Of a DNA stretch of 36,069 bases, positions 1 to 7,455 are shown piece after piece. Under the pieces are notes generated by a model that was given only the letters and a program-made list of their open reading frames with translations, was not told where the DNA came from and did no database searches. Position 1 is the first letter of the stretch, and every line of letters starts with the position of its first letter. This stretch comes from DATKPA01 sp051955985. Its GTDB lineage: Bacteria > Planctomycetota > Phycisphaerae > WQYP01. The position numbers and the translations under genes are program-made. The stretch covers positions 1 through 36,069 of the forward strand of contig JBQCGD010000058.1 of assembly GCA_051955985.1 (NCBI GenBank), written 5' to 3'.

Positions 1-184
1 TATTGATCTTCACCAAAATAATGTCCCCGTTTAGCCCCGGCCTTTGGGCCGGGCAGTCTAGGCCCGAATGGGCCGACTTTCAGTAGCCATGGCCGGAAGG
101 CCATGGACCGACACCCAACGAAATCGGTCGAAGGCCCGAAGGGCCGACTCATTTCCCGGGACATTCATAAGGTGAAGATCAATA
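1..184. mobile_element. MITE-like / REP-like element with terminal inverted repeats
   Basis: The first 27 bases (TATTGATCTTCACC, then ATGTCCC after six bases) are matched in inverted orientation at 158-184. The outer 14 bases are identical and about 23 of 27 match overall. Between the arms are several hairpins: CCCGGCC/GGCCGGG at 36-53, a GGCCC/GGGCC stem at 61-74, a perfect CCATGGCC stem with GGAA loop at 87-106, and a GGCCC/GGGCC stem at 133-145. The octamer GGGCCGAC occurs twice, near 70 and 141. No reading frame fills it. This is the form of a non-autonomous mobile element or a cluster of REP palindromes mobilised by an IS200/REP-associated transposase; no transposase is in view. The left boundary coincides with base 1, so it may extend outside the window. 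Confidence 0.55.
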
Positions 185-340
185 ACCTTTGCGATTGCAC
201 CTGGATCTTGGACTCGAAGGTGACCCTTTCAGTGCCGTGGCTCTAAGCTTTCCCCCGACCCCAAATCCCGGCCCGCTTCCTACACCGCTACATCGCGTAC
301 CTGATGGACAATGGAGCCACCCACCTTCCAAGGAGCGGCC

Positions 341-865
341 ATGAAAACCTCAATCCCCGCCCTCTGCATCCTCCTCCTCCTCACCCTCATCCTCCCCGCC
401 CGCAGCTCCCCCCCGCAAACCCAACCCGCCCCCCACCTCCGCCTCGGCACCTACCACTCCCGCGTCGTCGCCCTCGCCTACTGGCGCTCCACCGACGGCA
501 TGAAACGCATCCAATCCGTCGTCAAAGAAGCCCAGGACGCCCAAAAATCCGGCGACAAGGAAAAAGCCGCCGATCTCGCCAAAAAAGCCCAATCCCTCCA
601 ACGCCAACTCCACAACGAAGTCTTCGGCAACGTCCCCATCCCCGAAGTCATCGACGCCCTCAAACCCACCCTCGCCGAAGTCGCCAAAGACGCCACCGTC
701 TCCGCCATCGTCCCCGACGTCGCCTGGTCCGACCCAACCGTCCAACTCATCGACCTCACCGACCGCATCGTCGAAAAATGCCACCCCACCGAAGAAACCC
801 AGCGCCTCGCCCAACAACTCGACCAACACCCACCCGCCGAAATGCAAGTCATCGGCGAAGACTGA
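341..865 (+). CDS. Hypothetical secreted protein, helical, unknown family
   Basis: A 174-residue protein beginning with a clear signal peptide (MKTSIPALC, a leucine-rich core, then a likely cut after Ala-Arg-Ser). I chose the ATG at 341, not the upstream in-frame ATG at 311, because AAGGAG at 330-335 lies five bases before it and because the signal peptide starts there. The mature part contains a charged helical stretch, roughly residues 50-95, rich in Lys/Glu/Gln that could form a coiled coil. Near the end is a motif of the type LIDLTDRIVEK. I do not recognise the family. Codons end overwhelmingly in C. It stands alone, followed by a hairpin and a non-coding gap. The reading frame and export are well supported; the function is unknown. 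Confidence 0.75.
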   Translation: MKTSIPALCILLLLTLILPARSSPPQTQPAPHLRLGTYHSRVVALAYWRSTDGMKRIQSVVKEAQDAQKSGDKEKAADLAKKAQSLQRQLHNEVFGNVPIPEVIDALKPTLAEVAKDATVSAIVPDVAWSDPTVQLIDLTDRIVEKCHPTEETQRLAQQLDQHPPAEMQVIGED

Positions 866-905
866 CCCCTCCCAATCTCGCCACATCTCTCCCAACCGCA
901 GGTTA

Positions 906-930
906 GCCGGCGGTTTTAACCGCCGTGTTT
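906..930 (+). terminator. Hairpin downstream of the secreted hypothetical gene
   Basis: A perfect stem CGGCGGTT (908-915) / AACCGCCG (918-925) is followed by TGTTT, 43 bases after the stop codon at 865. It could end transcription, but the T-run is short. The same palindrome type is common as an extragenic repeat, so a repeat origin is equally possible. Confidence 0.4.
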
Positions 931-1082
931 CGCGCGAACCCGATTCGCCCCTTCTCCCGCATCCCCCACACCCTACCTCCCCGGCCGCGACATCGCCTCA
1001 CCCGTCGCCGCCTTCGTCGCCAGATTTCCCGCCATCGGCCCCCGCCCTCACGTCCCCTCACGTCCCCTCCGTGGTAAACCCC

Positions 1083-1130
1083 CTCTTCGTGTCTCTTCAT
1101 CTCTTCATCCCTTCGTGTTTCCGTCGTCGG
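1083..1130. repeat. CTTCGTG-type dispersed repeat, copy 1
   Basis: The stretch contains CTTCGTGTCTCTTCATC and later CCCTTCGTGTTTCCGTCGTC. It resembles the better-preserved copies at 29108-29157 and 30648-30690, which share CCTTCGTGTCTT and CTTCGTGTTT. It lies just downstream of the stop codon of the SGNH esterase, which is read on the minus strand. All three copies have the same orientation relative to the gene they follow. Confidence 0.55.
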
Positions 1131-1167
1131 CGGGGGGGGACCCCTTTCGTCATTCGAATGTCGTCAT

Positions 1168-2868
1168 TCACCAACTCTTCCCCACCACCTCCCGAAAATA
1201 CGGCCCCACCGGATCATCTCCCAACTTCTTCAGCCCCTTCACCACGCACGCCGCATCCACCTCCGCCCCCGCCGCCGTCGTATGCACCCGCTTGTCCGCA
1301 TACAACGCCGTCGTCCCCTCCTGCCCCAACGCATCAAACCGCTCCGCCGTCAACTCATACAAATCAATCAAATCCACCTGCTGGTCTTTCGCCACCTCCC
1401 GCGCCCAATCCGCATGCGACCCCTTCGGCCGCACAATCTTCCCACCCTCCCACACATTCCGCGGCACCAGCGTGCAAATCACTGGCACCGCATGCTTCCC
1501 CCGTATATCCGAAACAAACTTCCGCAAATACCACCCATACGTATGCACCGTCTCCTTCTTCCCATCCCGCCCCACGCGCTCCTCCGTCTCCTCCCCCGTC
1601 CCCTTCAACGGCCCCGTCGGCCCATTGTCATTCGTCCCAAACTGCATGATCACCACATCCCCCGGCTTCACCAGCTTCAACGTATCGTCCCACTCCCCGG
1701 CCATGTACGTCCGCGCCCCCGTCCCCCCCAGCGCCCGGTTCACCAGGTTCGCCTTCAGCGGATCAATGTACGCCGCCAGCGCATCTCCCCATCCCCACTG
1801 CCCATTGTTCCCATCCCCGCGCCCATTCCGCACCGTCGAATCCCCGATCAGAAAAATCGAAGGCAGATGCGCATTCGCCGGCACAACCTCATTCAAAAAA
1901 TTCTCCTTCTCCCAAGCCGAAGCATTCGCCCCCGGCCGCGAATACCGTGCCACCACCACATCCTCCTTCGGCCCCGGATCAATCGTCGCCGCCACCAGCG
2001 CAAAACACCGATCCAGCAACTGCCGATGCAGCGCCTTGAGCCCCGCCACCGCCAGCCGCGCATTCAACGACGCCCCGCCCGCATCCGTATGCACCGGATC
2101 CACCAGGAAAAAATGCGAAACCACGCCCCGCCCCAGCGCATCGTACTGATCCGCAATCATCCCATTCAGATCCACATACGCTACCCGCTCCTCCGTCGCC
2201 AGTTGCTTCGTCCACTCCGTGTACTTCCCCATCCCGCGCACCACCTTCCCATCATCATGCCACAGATTCCGCACCGTCTGCGAAAGCAGAATCGGCGTCG
2301 CCCCCTTCTTCTTCGTCTCCTCCACCATCTTCCGCATGTACCAGCCAAACGTGTGAACCGTCTCGTCCTGCCCCGTCTTCGCGTTATGCACCGCCATCGT
2401 CTCATCCCCCATCCCCGGCAGCGACCCCCGAAACGGCGGCTTGTCCGGCGCACCGCCATCATTGTGCCCAAACTGAATCAACACATAATCCCCCTCCTTC
2501 ACCTGCCCCAGCAGCTTCTCCCACAACCCCTCCGTCACAAAAGTCCGGCTGCTCCGCCCCCCGCGAGCCTCATTGAAATAGCGCGCACGCCCCGCATCCA
2601 CATAATCCCCAAACGGCCGCCCCCACCCGATATGCAACGGATCCCCATTCGCCCCCGTCGAATCCCCCGCCAGAAAAATCGAAGGAAGCTGCGAAGCCGT
2701 CGCCGTGCTCTCAGCGTGCCCCGCCCCGCGCTGCGTCTCCGCCGGACGCGTCTCCACGCGCGCCGACCCCGCGGGCGGCCTACCCGCACAAGACGCGAAC
2801 ACCACACACGCCACTGCCAGCAAAAACCCTCTTCCGCACCTCGCGCAGCGCACTGCTTCATTTCGCAA
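1168..2868 (-). CDS. Two-domain SGNH/GDSL esterase lipoprotein (rhamnogalacturonan acetylesterase-like)
   Basis: A 566-residue protein with two tandem SGNH hydrolase domains, probably removing acetyl groups from plant or algal polysaccharides outside the cytoplasm. Domain 1 has GDST with nucleophile Ser70, GHND with Asn136, and DPVH with Asp257/His260. Domain 2 repeats the set: Ser344, GTND with Asn413, and DKRVH with Asp525/His529. Both catalytic sets look complete. The N-terminus carries a hydrophobic segment ending in FASC, a possible lipobox with lipidated Cys27. I chose the TTG at 2868: AAGGAG stands seven bases before it, whereas the longer frame back to 2958 adds an unlikely leader. 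Length is about twice that of a single-domain esterase, which indicates internal duplication followed by divergence. The substrate is inferred from the family only. Confidence 0.85.
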   Translation of the reverse strand: MRNEAVRCARCGRGFLLAVACVVFASCAGRPPAGSARVETRPAETQRGAGHAESTATASQLPSIFLAGDSTGANGDPLHIGWGRPFGDYVDAGRARYFNEARGGRSSRTFVTEGLWEKLLGQVKEGDYVLIQFGHNDGGAPDKPPFRGSLPGMGDETMAVHNAKTGQDETVHTFGWYMRKMVEETKKKGATPILLSQTVRNLWHDDGKVVRGMGKYTEWTKQLATEERVAYVDLNGMIADQYDALGRGVVSHFFLVDPVHTDAGGASLNARLAVAGLKALHRQLLDRCFALVAATIDPGPKEDVVVARYSRPGANASAWEKENFLNEVVPANAHLPSIFLIGDSTVRNGRGDGNNGQWGWGDALAAYIDPLKANLVNRALGGTGARTYMAGEWDDTLKLVKPGDVVIMQFGTNDNGPTGPLKGTGEETEERVGRDGKKETVHTYGWYLRKFVSDIRGKHAVPVICTLVPRNVWEGGKIVRPKGSHADWAREVAKDQQVDLIDLYELTAERFDALGQEGTTALYADKRVHTTAAGAEVDAACVVKGLKKLGDDPVGPYFREVVGKSW

Positions 2869-3721
2869 GACTAGTCTCCTTGTTCCGCCACTTAAGAGCC
2901 CACAAGCTCTCAACGCTCCAAGAGACGCGCCCATTGCATAACGCGCGCGCCCCCACACCCACTTCTAATCGCCCTTGCCCGACACCCGACGCCCGCCGCC
3001 CGCAGGCGGCGTGGGCACGCCTCCACCTGCAACCCGCTTCGATCCACCTCAATCCCCAACCCTCCCGCACCATCGCGACCTCCAACGGAACCCGTAGCGT
3101 CAGCGTCGCTGAGGGAAGTATCACCTCCACCACAACCCCTCCCCGCGCACGCGGCCAACGACTCTCACCAACGCTTGCGTCGTCGCGAACTGTCCATACA
3201 ACACTCGCGCCATCATCCGTCGCGCACTCGACGCCACCCGCCGCGCACTCGAACGCGCCGCCGCCATCAGCATCGATATCGCGCACCGCAACTGGTGCCG
3301 CCATGCGCTTGCTACGTAAGCCACTCCCATCGCGCGTCACTTCTCATCCGCAACAAACCAAAATCTCCCCACAACACCCCGCCACCTCCCCGTCAGCCCC
3401 CCTCCAGCACTCCCCCTCCACCCCACCAGAACCCTCCCGCGCGCACCCACATCGCCCGCAACTGTACCCAAACGTTCCGGGAACCACCCACAAACCGCCC
3501 CAACCCCTCCCGCCCCCCCCACGAACCCACCCTAAAACCCATCCCAACTATACCCGAACACCACCCTAAAATTCTTCCCAATTTTGCCTTTACTTCGCAT
3601 CCCACGACTCCTATCATTTACCAAACGAGAAGTACCCAATTCTTGATGGAATAATCGCTTACGGACGAGCCGCGCCAGGGAGTGCAAAGCCCGCCGGAAA
3701 GCCAGAATCGGAGATTCACCC
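2869..3721. other. Long non-coding gap, C-rich on the plus strand
   Basis: I see no gene in these 850 bases. Several frames are open only because the sequence is so C-rich on this strand; their translations are Pro/Ser/His or Gly/Arg strings without domain features. One recognisable element is GGAACCCGTAGCGT at 3087-3100, a dispersed repeat also found inside the GH20 gene at 34995-35008. GC drops over about 3560-3660, just before the Sak4-like gene, so that operon's promoter probably lies there, but I cannot name -35/-10 boxes with confidence. Confidence 0.55.
3085..3110. repeat. GGAACCCGTAGCG dispersed repeat, extragenic copy
   Basis: ACGGAACCCGTAGCGTCAGCG at 3085-3105 differs by one base from ACGGAACCCGTAGCGTAAGCG at 34993-35013, which lies inside a coding region. 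The core forms a small palindrome (CGG AAC CCG). Two near-identical copies 32 kb apart, one extragenic and one coding, indicate a repeat family. Confidence 0.5.
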
Positions 3722-4576
3722 ATGCTGCGCGCAAAAAAGCCCGAAGCCGTCGAAAAACGCCTCAAACTCTTCATGTTCGGCCCCGCCGGCGTAGGCAAAA
3801 CCACCGCCGCCATCCAGTTCCCGAACAGTTACATCATCGACTGTGAAAAGGGCGCCGAGAACTACGACAAGCTCATTTCCGCGTCCAACTCGGTCGTCTT
3901 CCAAACCACGGACATTCATGAGGTTATACAGGAAGTCAAATCCCTGCTGACCGAAAAACACGACTACCGCACCCTCGTCATCGACCCCATCACCACCATC
4001 TACAACGACCTCCTCGAAAAGTGCGAACAGCAGGTCGGCTCCGACTGGGGCCGCCACTACGCCGCGGCCAACAAAACCATGAAACGCCTCGCCAACCTCA
4101 TCATGGCCCTCGATATGAACGTCGTCATCACCGCCCATGCCAAAAGAGAATACGGCCAGAACCTCCAAGTCATCGGCCAGACTTTCGACGGCTGGAAACA
4201 GCTCGACTATTGGTTCGACCTCGTCGTCGAACTCGCCAAGAACGGCAAGAAAAAACAACGCTTCGCCAAGGTCGTCAAAACCCGCCTCGACCAGTTCCCC
4301 GACGAAGACACCTTCGAATGGTCCTACGACGCCATCAAGAAACGCTACGACATCGGCCAGCTCGAACGGGAAGCCAACGCCATCCGCCTCGCCACCCCCG
4401 ACCAGCTCGCCGAAATCCACTCGCTGCTCTCGATCGTTCGCCTTCCGGAGAACACCGTGGAGAAATGGTTTGCCAAGGCTGGCGTGGATACCTGGGAAGA
4501 CATGCCCTACGAGACGCTGCAGAAGTGCATCGACTTCGTGAAGAACCGCTTCCCCAGCGCCGCGGCCGCTGCCTGA
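3722..4576 (+). CDS. Phage-type P-loop ATPase, AAA_24 / Sak4-like RecA-core recombinase
   Basis: A 284-residue protein with a RecA-type ATPase core. Walker A is GPAGVGKT at residues 20-27 and Walker B is LVID, ending at Asp88. The stretch NVVITAHAK around residue 135 fits the sensor strand of this fold. The C-terminal 75 residues form a small helical domain. The layout matches the AAA_24 family, to which the Sak4 single-strand annealing proteins of bacteriophages belong; these work with a cognate SSB encoded beside them. Here ssb follows 100 bases downstream on the same strand, supporting a recombination or repair role with SSB. The start is supported by GGAG eight bases upstream. No other phage gene is near, so this is either a domesticated phage module or a stable chromosomal pair. 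The family call is good; the precise activity is inferred. Confidence 0.75.
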   Translation: MLRAKKPEAVEKRLKLFMFGPAGVGKTTAAIQFPNSYIIDCEKGAENYDKLISASNSVVFQTTDIHEVIQEVKSLLTEKHDYRTLVIDPITTIYNDLLEKCEQQVGSDWGRHYAAANKTMKRLANLIMALDMNVVITAHAKREYGQNLQVIGQTFDGWKQLDYWFDLVVELAKNGKKKQRFAKVVKTRLDQFPDEDTFEWSYDAIKKRYDIGQLEREANAIRLATPDQLAEIHSLLSIVRLPENTVEKWFAKAGVDTWEDMPYETLQKCIDFVKNRFPSAAAAA

Positions 4577-4594
4577 GCGCTTGCTGAAGCTGAC

Positions 4595-4630
4595 GAACTA
4601 TCCGCGCTTCGCGTTGAAGCGCGAACTATC
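4595..4630 (+). promoter_or_regulatory. Hairpin flanked by GAACTATC direct repeats between the Sak4-like gene and ssb
   Basis: A perfect eight-base stem CGCGCTTC (4603-4610) / GAAGCGCG (4616-4623) sits between two copies of GAACTATC (4595-4602 and 4623-4630). It has no T-run, so it is not a classical terminator. It may affect relative expression of the two genes or be an SSB or repressor binding site. The role is unknown. Confidence 0.4.
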
Positions 4631-4676
4631 ACGCGATCGCCTCGGGAGTCTCGAGGCCAACTAAGGAGGCCCAATC

Positions 4677-5249
4677 ATGGGTTTCGTCAACAAAGTCATG
4701 CTCATGGGAAACACGACGCGCGATCCGGAGCTGCGGCAACTGCCGTCCGGAACGCAGGTCTGCGATTACACGCTCGCGATCAACCGCGTCTACAAGACCT
4801 CCGCCGGCGAAGAAAAGCAGGAGAGCGCTTTCGTGGATTGCACCGCGTTCAACCGCACCGCGGAAGTGATCCACGAGTACTGTGAAAAAGGGAAACCTCT
4901 CTTCGTCGAAGGCCGTTTACATTATGAAACCTGGGGAGACAAGAACGGCAATAAGCGCAACAAGCTGAGCGTGATTGTCGAAAACTTCCAGTTTGTCGGA
5001 AGCCGCGAAGCAACGGTGATCCCGGAGCGCCAGCGCGAACTGCCGATGACCCCAGGCGTAAAAAGGAATGAGGGAAAAACGCCAGTTCCCGCCCGCCGCG
5101 GCGCGGAACAGTTTGAACAGGGCCAGCGCCCGGAACGTGCTCTCAAGAAAAACGGGAGCAAGTTGCGGGCAACCGAACCGGCGACCAAGGCCGTCGACCA
5201 GATGGCCGAGGAAGCAGGGAATTTGGAGGATGCAGATCTCCCGTTCTGA
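4677..5249 (+). CDS. ssb: Single-stranded DNA-binding protein
   Basis: A 190-residue SSB. The N-terminal 105 residues form the OB-fold, starting with the usual strand VNKVMLMGN followed by TRDPELR. After it comes a charged, low-complexity linker and the acidic tip DADLPF, the canonical protein-interaction peptide that recruits SSB partners. The ATG at 4677 has a strong ribosome site, AAGGAGG, at 4663-4669. The gene directly follows the Sak4-like ATPase, and the pair is closed by a strong terminator at 5377-5425. Whether this is the only SSB of the cell or a specialised partner of the upstream ATPase cannot be seen here. Its linker is rich in basic residues (GVKRNEGK, RALKKNGSK), unlike the Gly/Gln-rich linker of E. 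coli SSB. Confidence 0.95.
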   Translation: MGFVNKVMLMGNTTRDPELRQLPSGTQVCDYTLAINRVYKTSAGEEKQESAFVDCTAFNRTAEVIHEYCEKGKPLFVEGRLHYETWGDKNGNKRNKLSVIVENFQFVGSREATVIPERQRELPMTPGVKRNEGKTPVPARRGAEQFEQGQRPERALKKNGSKLRATEPATKAVDQMAEEAGNLEDADLPF

Positions 5250-5250
5250 C

Positions 5251-5270
5251 CGGGGCAGCGCGTTGCCCCG
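5251..5270 (+). other. GC hairpin directly after the ssb stop codon
   Basis: CGGGGCA / TGCCCCG with a six-base loop (GCGCGT) begins one base after the ssb stop codon. It is followed by ATTAAACC, not a T-run. It could protect the 3' end of the message or be a weak terminator ahead of the strong one at 5377. Confidence 0.4.
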
Positions 5271-5376
5271 ATTAAACCGGACCTCTCCACCTCCGCCAAC
5301 CAAGGCCTCGTAAAGCGAGCCCCGTGGCGTGGGTCACTCGGAGGTCTTGACCGCCAGCAGGAAGCTGAGGGTAATC

Positions 5377-5425
5377 AAAAGGCACAGGCGTGTAAGGACG
5401 CGCCCTGTGCCTTTTTCTTTTTTTT
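5377..5425 (+). terminator. ssb: Strong Rho-independent terminator, bidirectional
   Basis: AAAAGGCACAGG (5377-5388) pairs with CCTGTGCCTTTT (5404-5415), and the T-run continues to about 5426. Read on the other strand, the same stem is followed by TTTT. It therefore serves both ssb on the plus strand and surE, which ends at 5457 on the minus strand. Confidence 0.9.
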
Positions 5426-5456
5426 TGCCTGGGGAAGGGCGCGGAGTGCGGCCAAA

Positions 5457-6164
5457 TCAGAGCGCCATGCGAGAAATAGCGACTTTCCCGGAGAAACAGA
5501 CGGCAATGTCGCTATTGGGCTCGTATTCCCGCGTGTGATACAGCCCCTTGACGTACTGAAGTCCCGCTTCGCTCGCTTCGTACTTGACGGGAAGGGGACG
5601 ACGCGAGCGTTCGCAAAAGACTGCTTCCGGAGCATCTGTCGCGGGCGAAGCGACCCACGGGAAGTTCACGTTCCAGAACTCGCCGGCGGCAAGCGGCTTT
5701 TCTTTGAGTTGCGCAAGCACCCGGGCGGCCCACCGGCTCGCCGCGGCCCACCGCGCCTCGTCAGGAACCGCCCGGCGATACTGAGACAAAGCGACTCCGG
5801 CAAGGCCGTGGAACGCCGCTTCACGTACCGCGGCGACGGTGCCGGAGATGTAGACATCCGCTCCAAGATTGCCGCCGGCGTTGATTCCGGAATAGACGCG
5901 GATGTTCTCCGACGGGGGGACATTCAGCAGCGGGAGGACGTATTGGAGCGCCAGGCGGACGCAATCGGCGGGGGTGCCCTCCACCGAAAACCGTCGCTCG
6001 GCGAGCCGTTCGACGCGAATCGGTTTGGTGGTCGTCACGCAGTGGCTGCATTCGGACATCGGCCCGGCGGGGGCGACCACGATGAAATCCTCGCCGGCGG
6101 CGGCCTTTTCGAGTGCGGCAAGACCCGGGGCGTTGATGCCGTCGTCGTTGATCAGAACGATCAT
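5457..6164 (-). CDS. surE: 5'/3'-nucleotidase SurE (survival protein E)
   Basis: A 235-residue SurE-family metal-dependent phosphatase of the usual length. The N-terminal metal site NDDGINAPG gives Asp7/Asp8. Ser40 lies in the expected position in the SEC-S stretch, and SGINAGGNLG supplies Asn95. The family motif GTPADCV is at residues 63-69. SurE enzymes remove phosphate from nucleoside 5'- or 3'-monophosphates and some other phosphoesters in the cytoplasm. It lies 99 bases behind hpnG on the same strand, probably in one transcript with hpnG and the small gene at 7005-7238, and ends at the bidirectional terminator. That position suggests, but does not prove, a role in handling phosphorylated hopanoid or nucleotide by-products. 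Confidence 0.93.
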   Translation of the reverse strand: MIVLINDDGINAPGLAALEKAAAGEDFIVVAPAGPMSECSHCVTTTKPIRVERLAERRFSVEGTPADCVRLALQYVLPLLNVPPSENIRVYSGINAGGNLGADVYISGTVAAVREAAFHGLAGVALSQYRRAVPDEARWAAASRWAARVLAQLKEKPLAAGEFWNVNFPWVASPATDAPEAVFCERSRRPLPVKYEASEAGLQYVKGLYHTREYEPNSDIAVCFSGKVAISRMAL

Positions 6165-6263
6165 GGAAGGTGTCCAAAAAAGGGCGGAAAAATTTTTAAA
6201 TTCGATTTCGCGAGCGCCAGCGCCGTCGGGCTCTCAGGACAATTCGTCACGCAATCTGACGCA

Positions 6264-6944
6264 TTATTCTCGCACGGGAGGCCAACCTGACGCCACGATC
6301 TCGTTTACCGTTTTGGAAAGATTCGCGAGCGCCAGGGTCGTCGCCTTCTGAACTCGCAGCATTGCGGGAAGCATGCCCGGACGGCGGCAGATCAGACCGA
6401 GGGATCGGCCAATCCGGGGTCGGCCGTCGTCATCCACCAATCGAAGCAGCGCGGGATCGAGCGCATCTCCTGCGGCATCGGAGATTGCACGCACATGGAG
6501 AAAAGGGACGCCGCGCGTGTGCGCGAACTGGCGCACGATTTCCGACTCCATATCGACGGCGATGCAGGATGTCTTAGAGAAAAGGCGTTGCTTCGCGGCG
6601 GCGGTGGACACGATCTGCGGGGCCATGTGAATGCGGCCATTCCGGGCGGGGTGCGGGGGCAAAGTGCATTGGCCGTCGATGACGACATCACCGACACGGA
6701 GGGTCGGGGAGAGGGCGCCGGCGAGGCCGGCGAGAAGGATTGCGCGAAAAGATGCGAGTTGGGGGAGATGAGCGCATGTCGCTAAGCGGGAAGCCTTTAC
6801 GCCGACTTGCGCCAATGCGAGGCCCTCTGCCTCGGACTGCCAAAATGGGACAGGGGCTGTCACCTTGGTCAGGTGCAGCCCCTGGGAGAGTGCCTTCGAT
6901 TCAGGCAAAATGGCAGTCAGAATGAGCGTCTGGAGCACGGGCAT
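6264..6944 (-). CDS. hpnG: Hopanoid-associated phosphorylase HpnG (nucleosidase superfamily)
   Basis: A 226-residue member of the purine nucleoside phosphorylase/MTA-SAH nucleosidase superfamily. Features are a Gly-rich phosphate/ribose loop LAGLAGAL (71-78), GD (85-86), the ribose-binding DMES (Glu133) and RAISD with the catalytic Asp156. The fold alone would also fit futalosine hydrolase or MTA nucleosidase. The C-terminal LICRRPGMLPAMLR region and the divergent hpnH neighbour point to HpnG. HpnG removes adenine from adenosylhopane, the second step of C35 bacteriohopanepolyol side-chain formation. I see no clear ribosome site for the start at 6944. surE follows downstream and a 77-residue gene lies just upstream. 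Confidence 0.82.
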   Translation of the reverse strand: MPVLQTLILTAILPESKALSQGLHLTKVTAPVPFWQSEAEGLALAQVGVKASRLATCAHLPQLASFRAILLAGLAGALSPTLRVGDVVIDGQCTLPPHPARNGRIHMAPQIVSTAAAKQRLFSKTSCIAVDMESEIVRQFAHTRGVPFLHVRAISDAAGDALDPALLRLVDDDGRPRIGRSLGLICRRPGMLPAMLRVQKATTLALANLSKTVNEIVASGWPPVRE

Positions 6945-7004
6945 GGGGCCGAATTGTACGGTTTCGGGACCCTTTTGCCACGATTCTGACCGGTTTTGGA
7001 CGGG

Positions 7005-7238
7005 TCAGGCGGGTTGAAGGACGCCGGCACCGGCGTGGGCCCATTCGTCGAGGATCTTTTGAGCCGCCTCGATGTCCTGGTGCGGAAAAGCAACGATAAA
7101 GTGTGATGCCCGATACTGATAGGTGACAGCGACCCGCTGGTACGAGAGGTATTCGACGAGATCCCACATGCTGGTGCACGGTACTTCGGCGAACGGTACG
7201 CCCGTCGCATCCGTGGACGCGGTGAGAGGCTGGCGCAT
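7005..7238 (-). CDS. Small conserved-looking protein of unknown function upstream of hpnG
   Basis: A 77-residue protein. I use the ATG at 7238 because AAAGGA lies seven bases before it; the longer frame up to 7307 lacks such a site. The predicted pattern is helix (MWDLVEYLSY), two strands (RVAVTYQYR, HFIVAFP) and a helix (IEAAQKILDEWA), which suggests a small alpha/beta fold. No family is recognised. The stop is 60 bases from the hpnG start on the same strand, so the two genes and surE may form one operon facing away from hpnH. Any hopanoid role rests on position only. Confidence 0.65.
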   Translation of the reverse strand: MRQPLTASTDATGVPFAEVPCTSMWDLVEYLSYQRVAVTYQYRASHFIVAFPHQDIEAAQKILDEWAHAGAGVLQPA

Positions 7239-7315
7239 AACGATTTCCTTTCGCGAAACGTTGGGCAGCGGCTTCGGTAGTTTTGCCATTGTCATAAATA
7301 CGTGCAAATTTCATT

Positions 7316-7333
7316 CCAGCTCTGTTAAGCTGG
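7316..7333. promoter_or_regulatory. Dyad in the divergent region between hpnG operon and hpnH
   Basis: CCAGCT (7316-7321) and AGCTGG (7328-7333) form an inverted repeat with a six-base spacer (CTGTTA). It lies in the 217-base divergent spacer between the start codons at 7238 and 7456. A transcription factor controlling both arms could bind here. Six-base half sites can occur by chance, so this is only a candidate. Confidence 0.3.
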
Positions 7334-7455
7334 GCCTAAGGATCATTTTGGCGCGGCGCCGATCCGGTGGCGGAAATGGGAAGCAATGGAAGGTTTGTGG
7401 CGAAGCGGTTATCATCGCCGGGCTTATAACCTGAGGTTCGTCCAGGAAGGAACGC

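Larger units (their letters stand above)
866..1167. other. Non-coding spacer, C-rich, with short repeats
   Basis: No convincing gene is present. Beyond the hairpin at 906-930 it holds a tandem ten-base repeat CTCACGTCCC (1048-1067), a CTTCGTG-type dispersed repeat (about 1083-1121), a run of eight or nine G near 1131-1139, and two copies of TCGTCATTC around 1146-1170. The short reading frames here are low-complexity Arg/Gly or Pro/Ser strings and are not credible proteins. Confidence 0.6.

Noticed and set aside
2858..3340. 160-codon minus-strand frame in the long gap
   Set aside because: It overlaps the ribosome site and start of the SGNH gene, has biased Gly/Arg/Val content, and has no ribosome site of its own or family resemblance.
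6207..6340. TTCGCGAGCGCCAG direct repeat at about 6207 and 6323
   Set aside because: Two 14-base copies, one inside hpnG and one just after it. It is probably a small local duplication or chance in GC-rich DNA, with no third copy seen.
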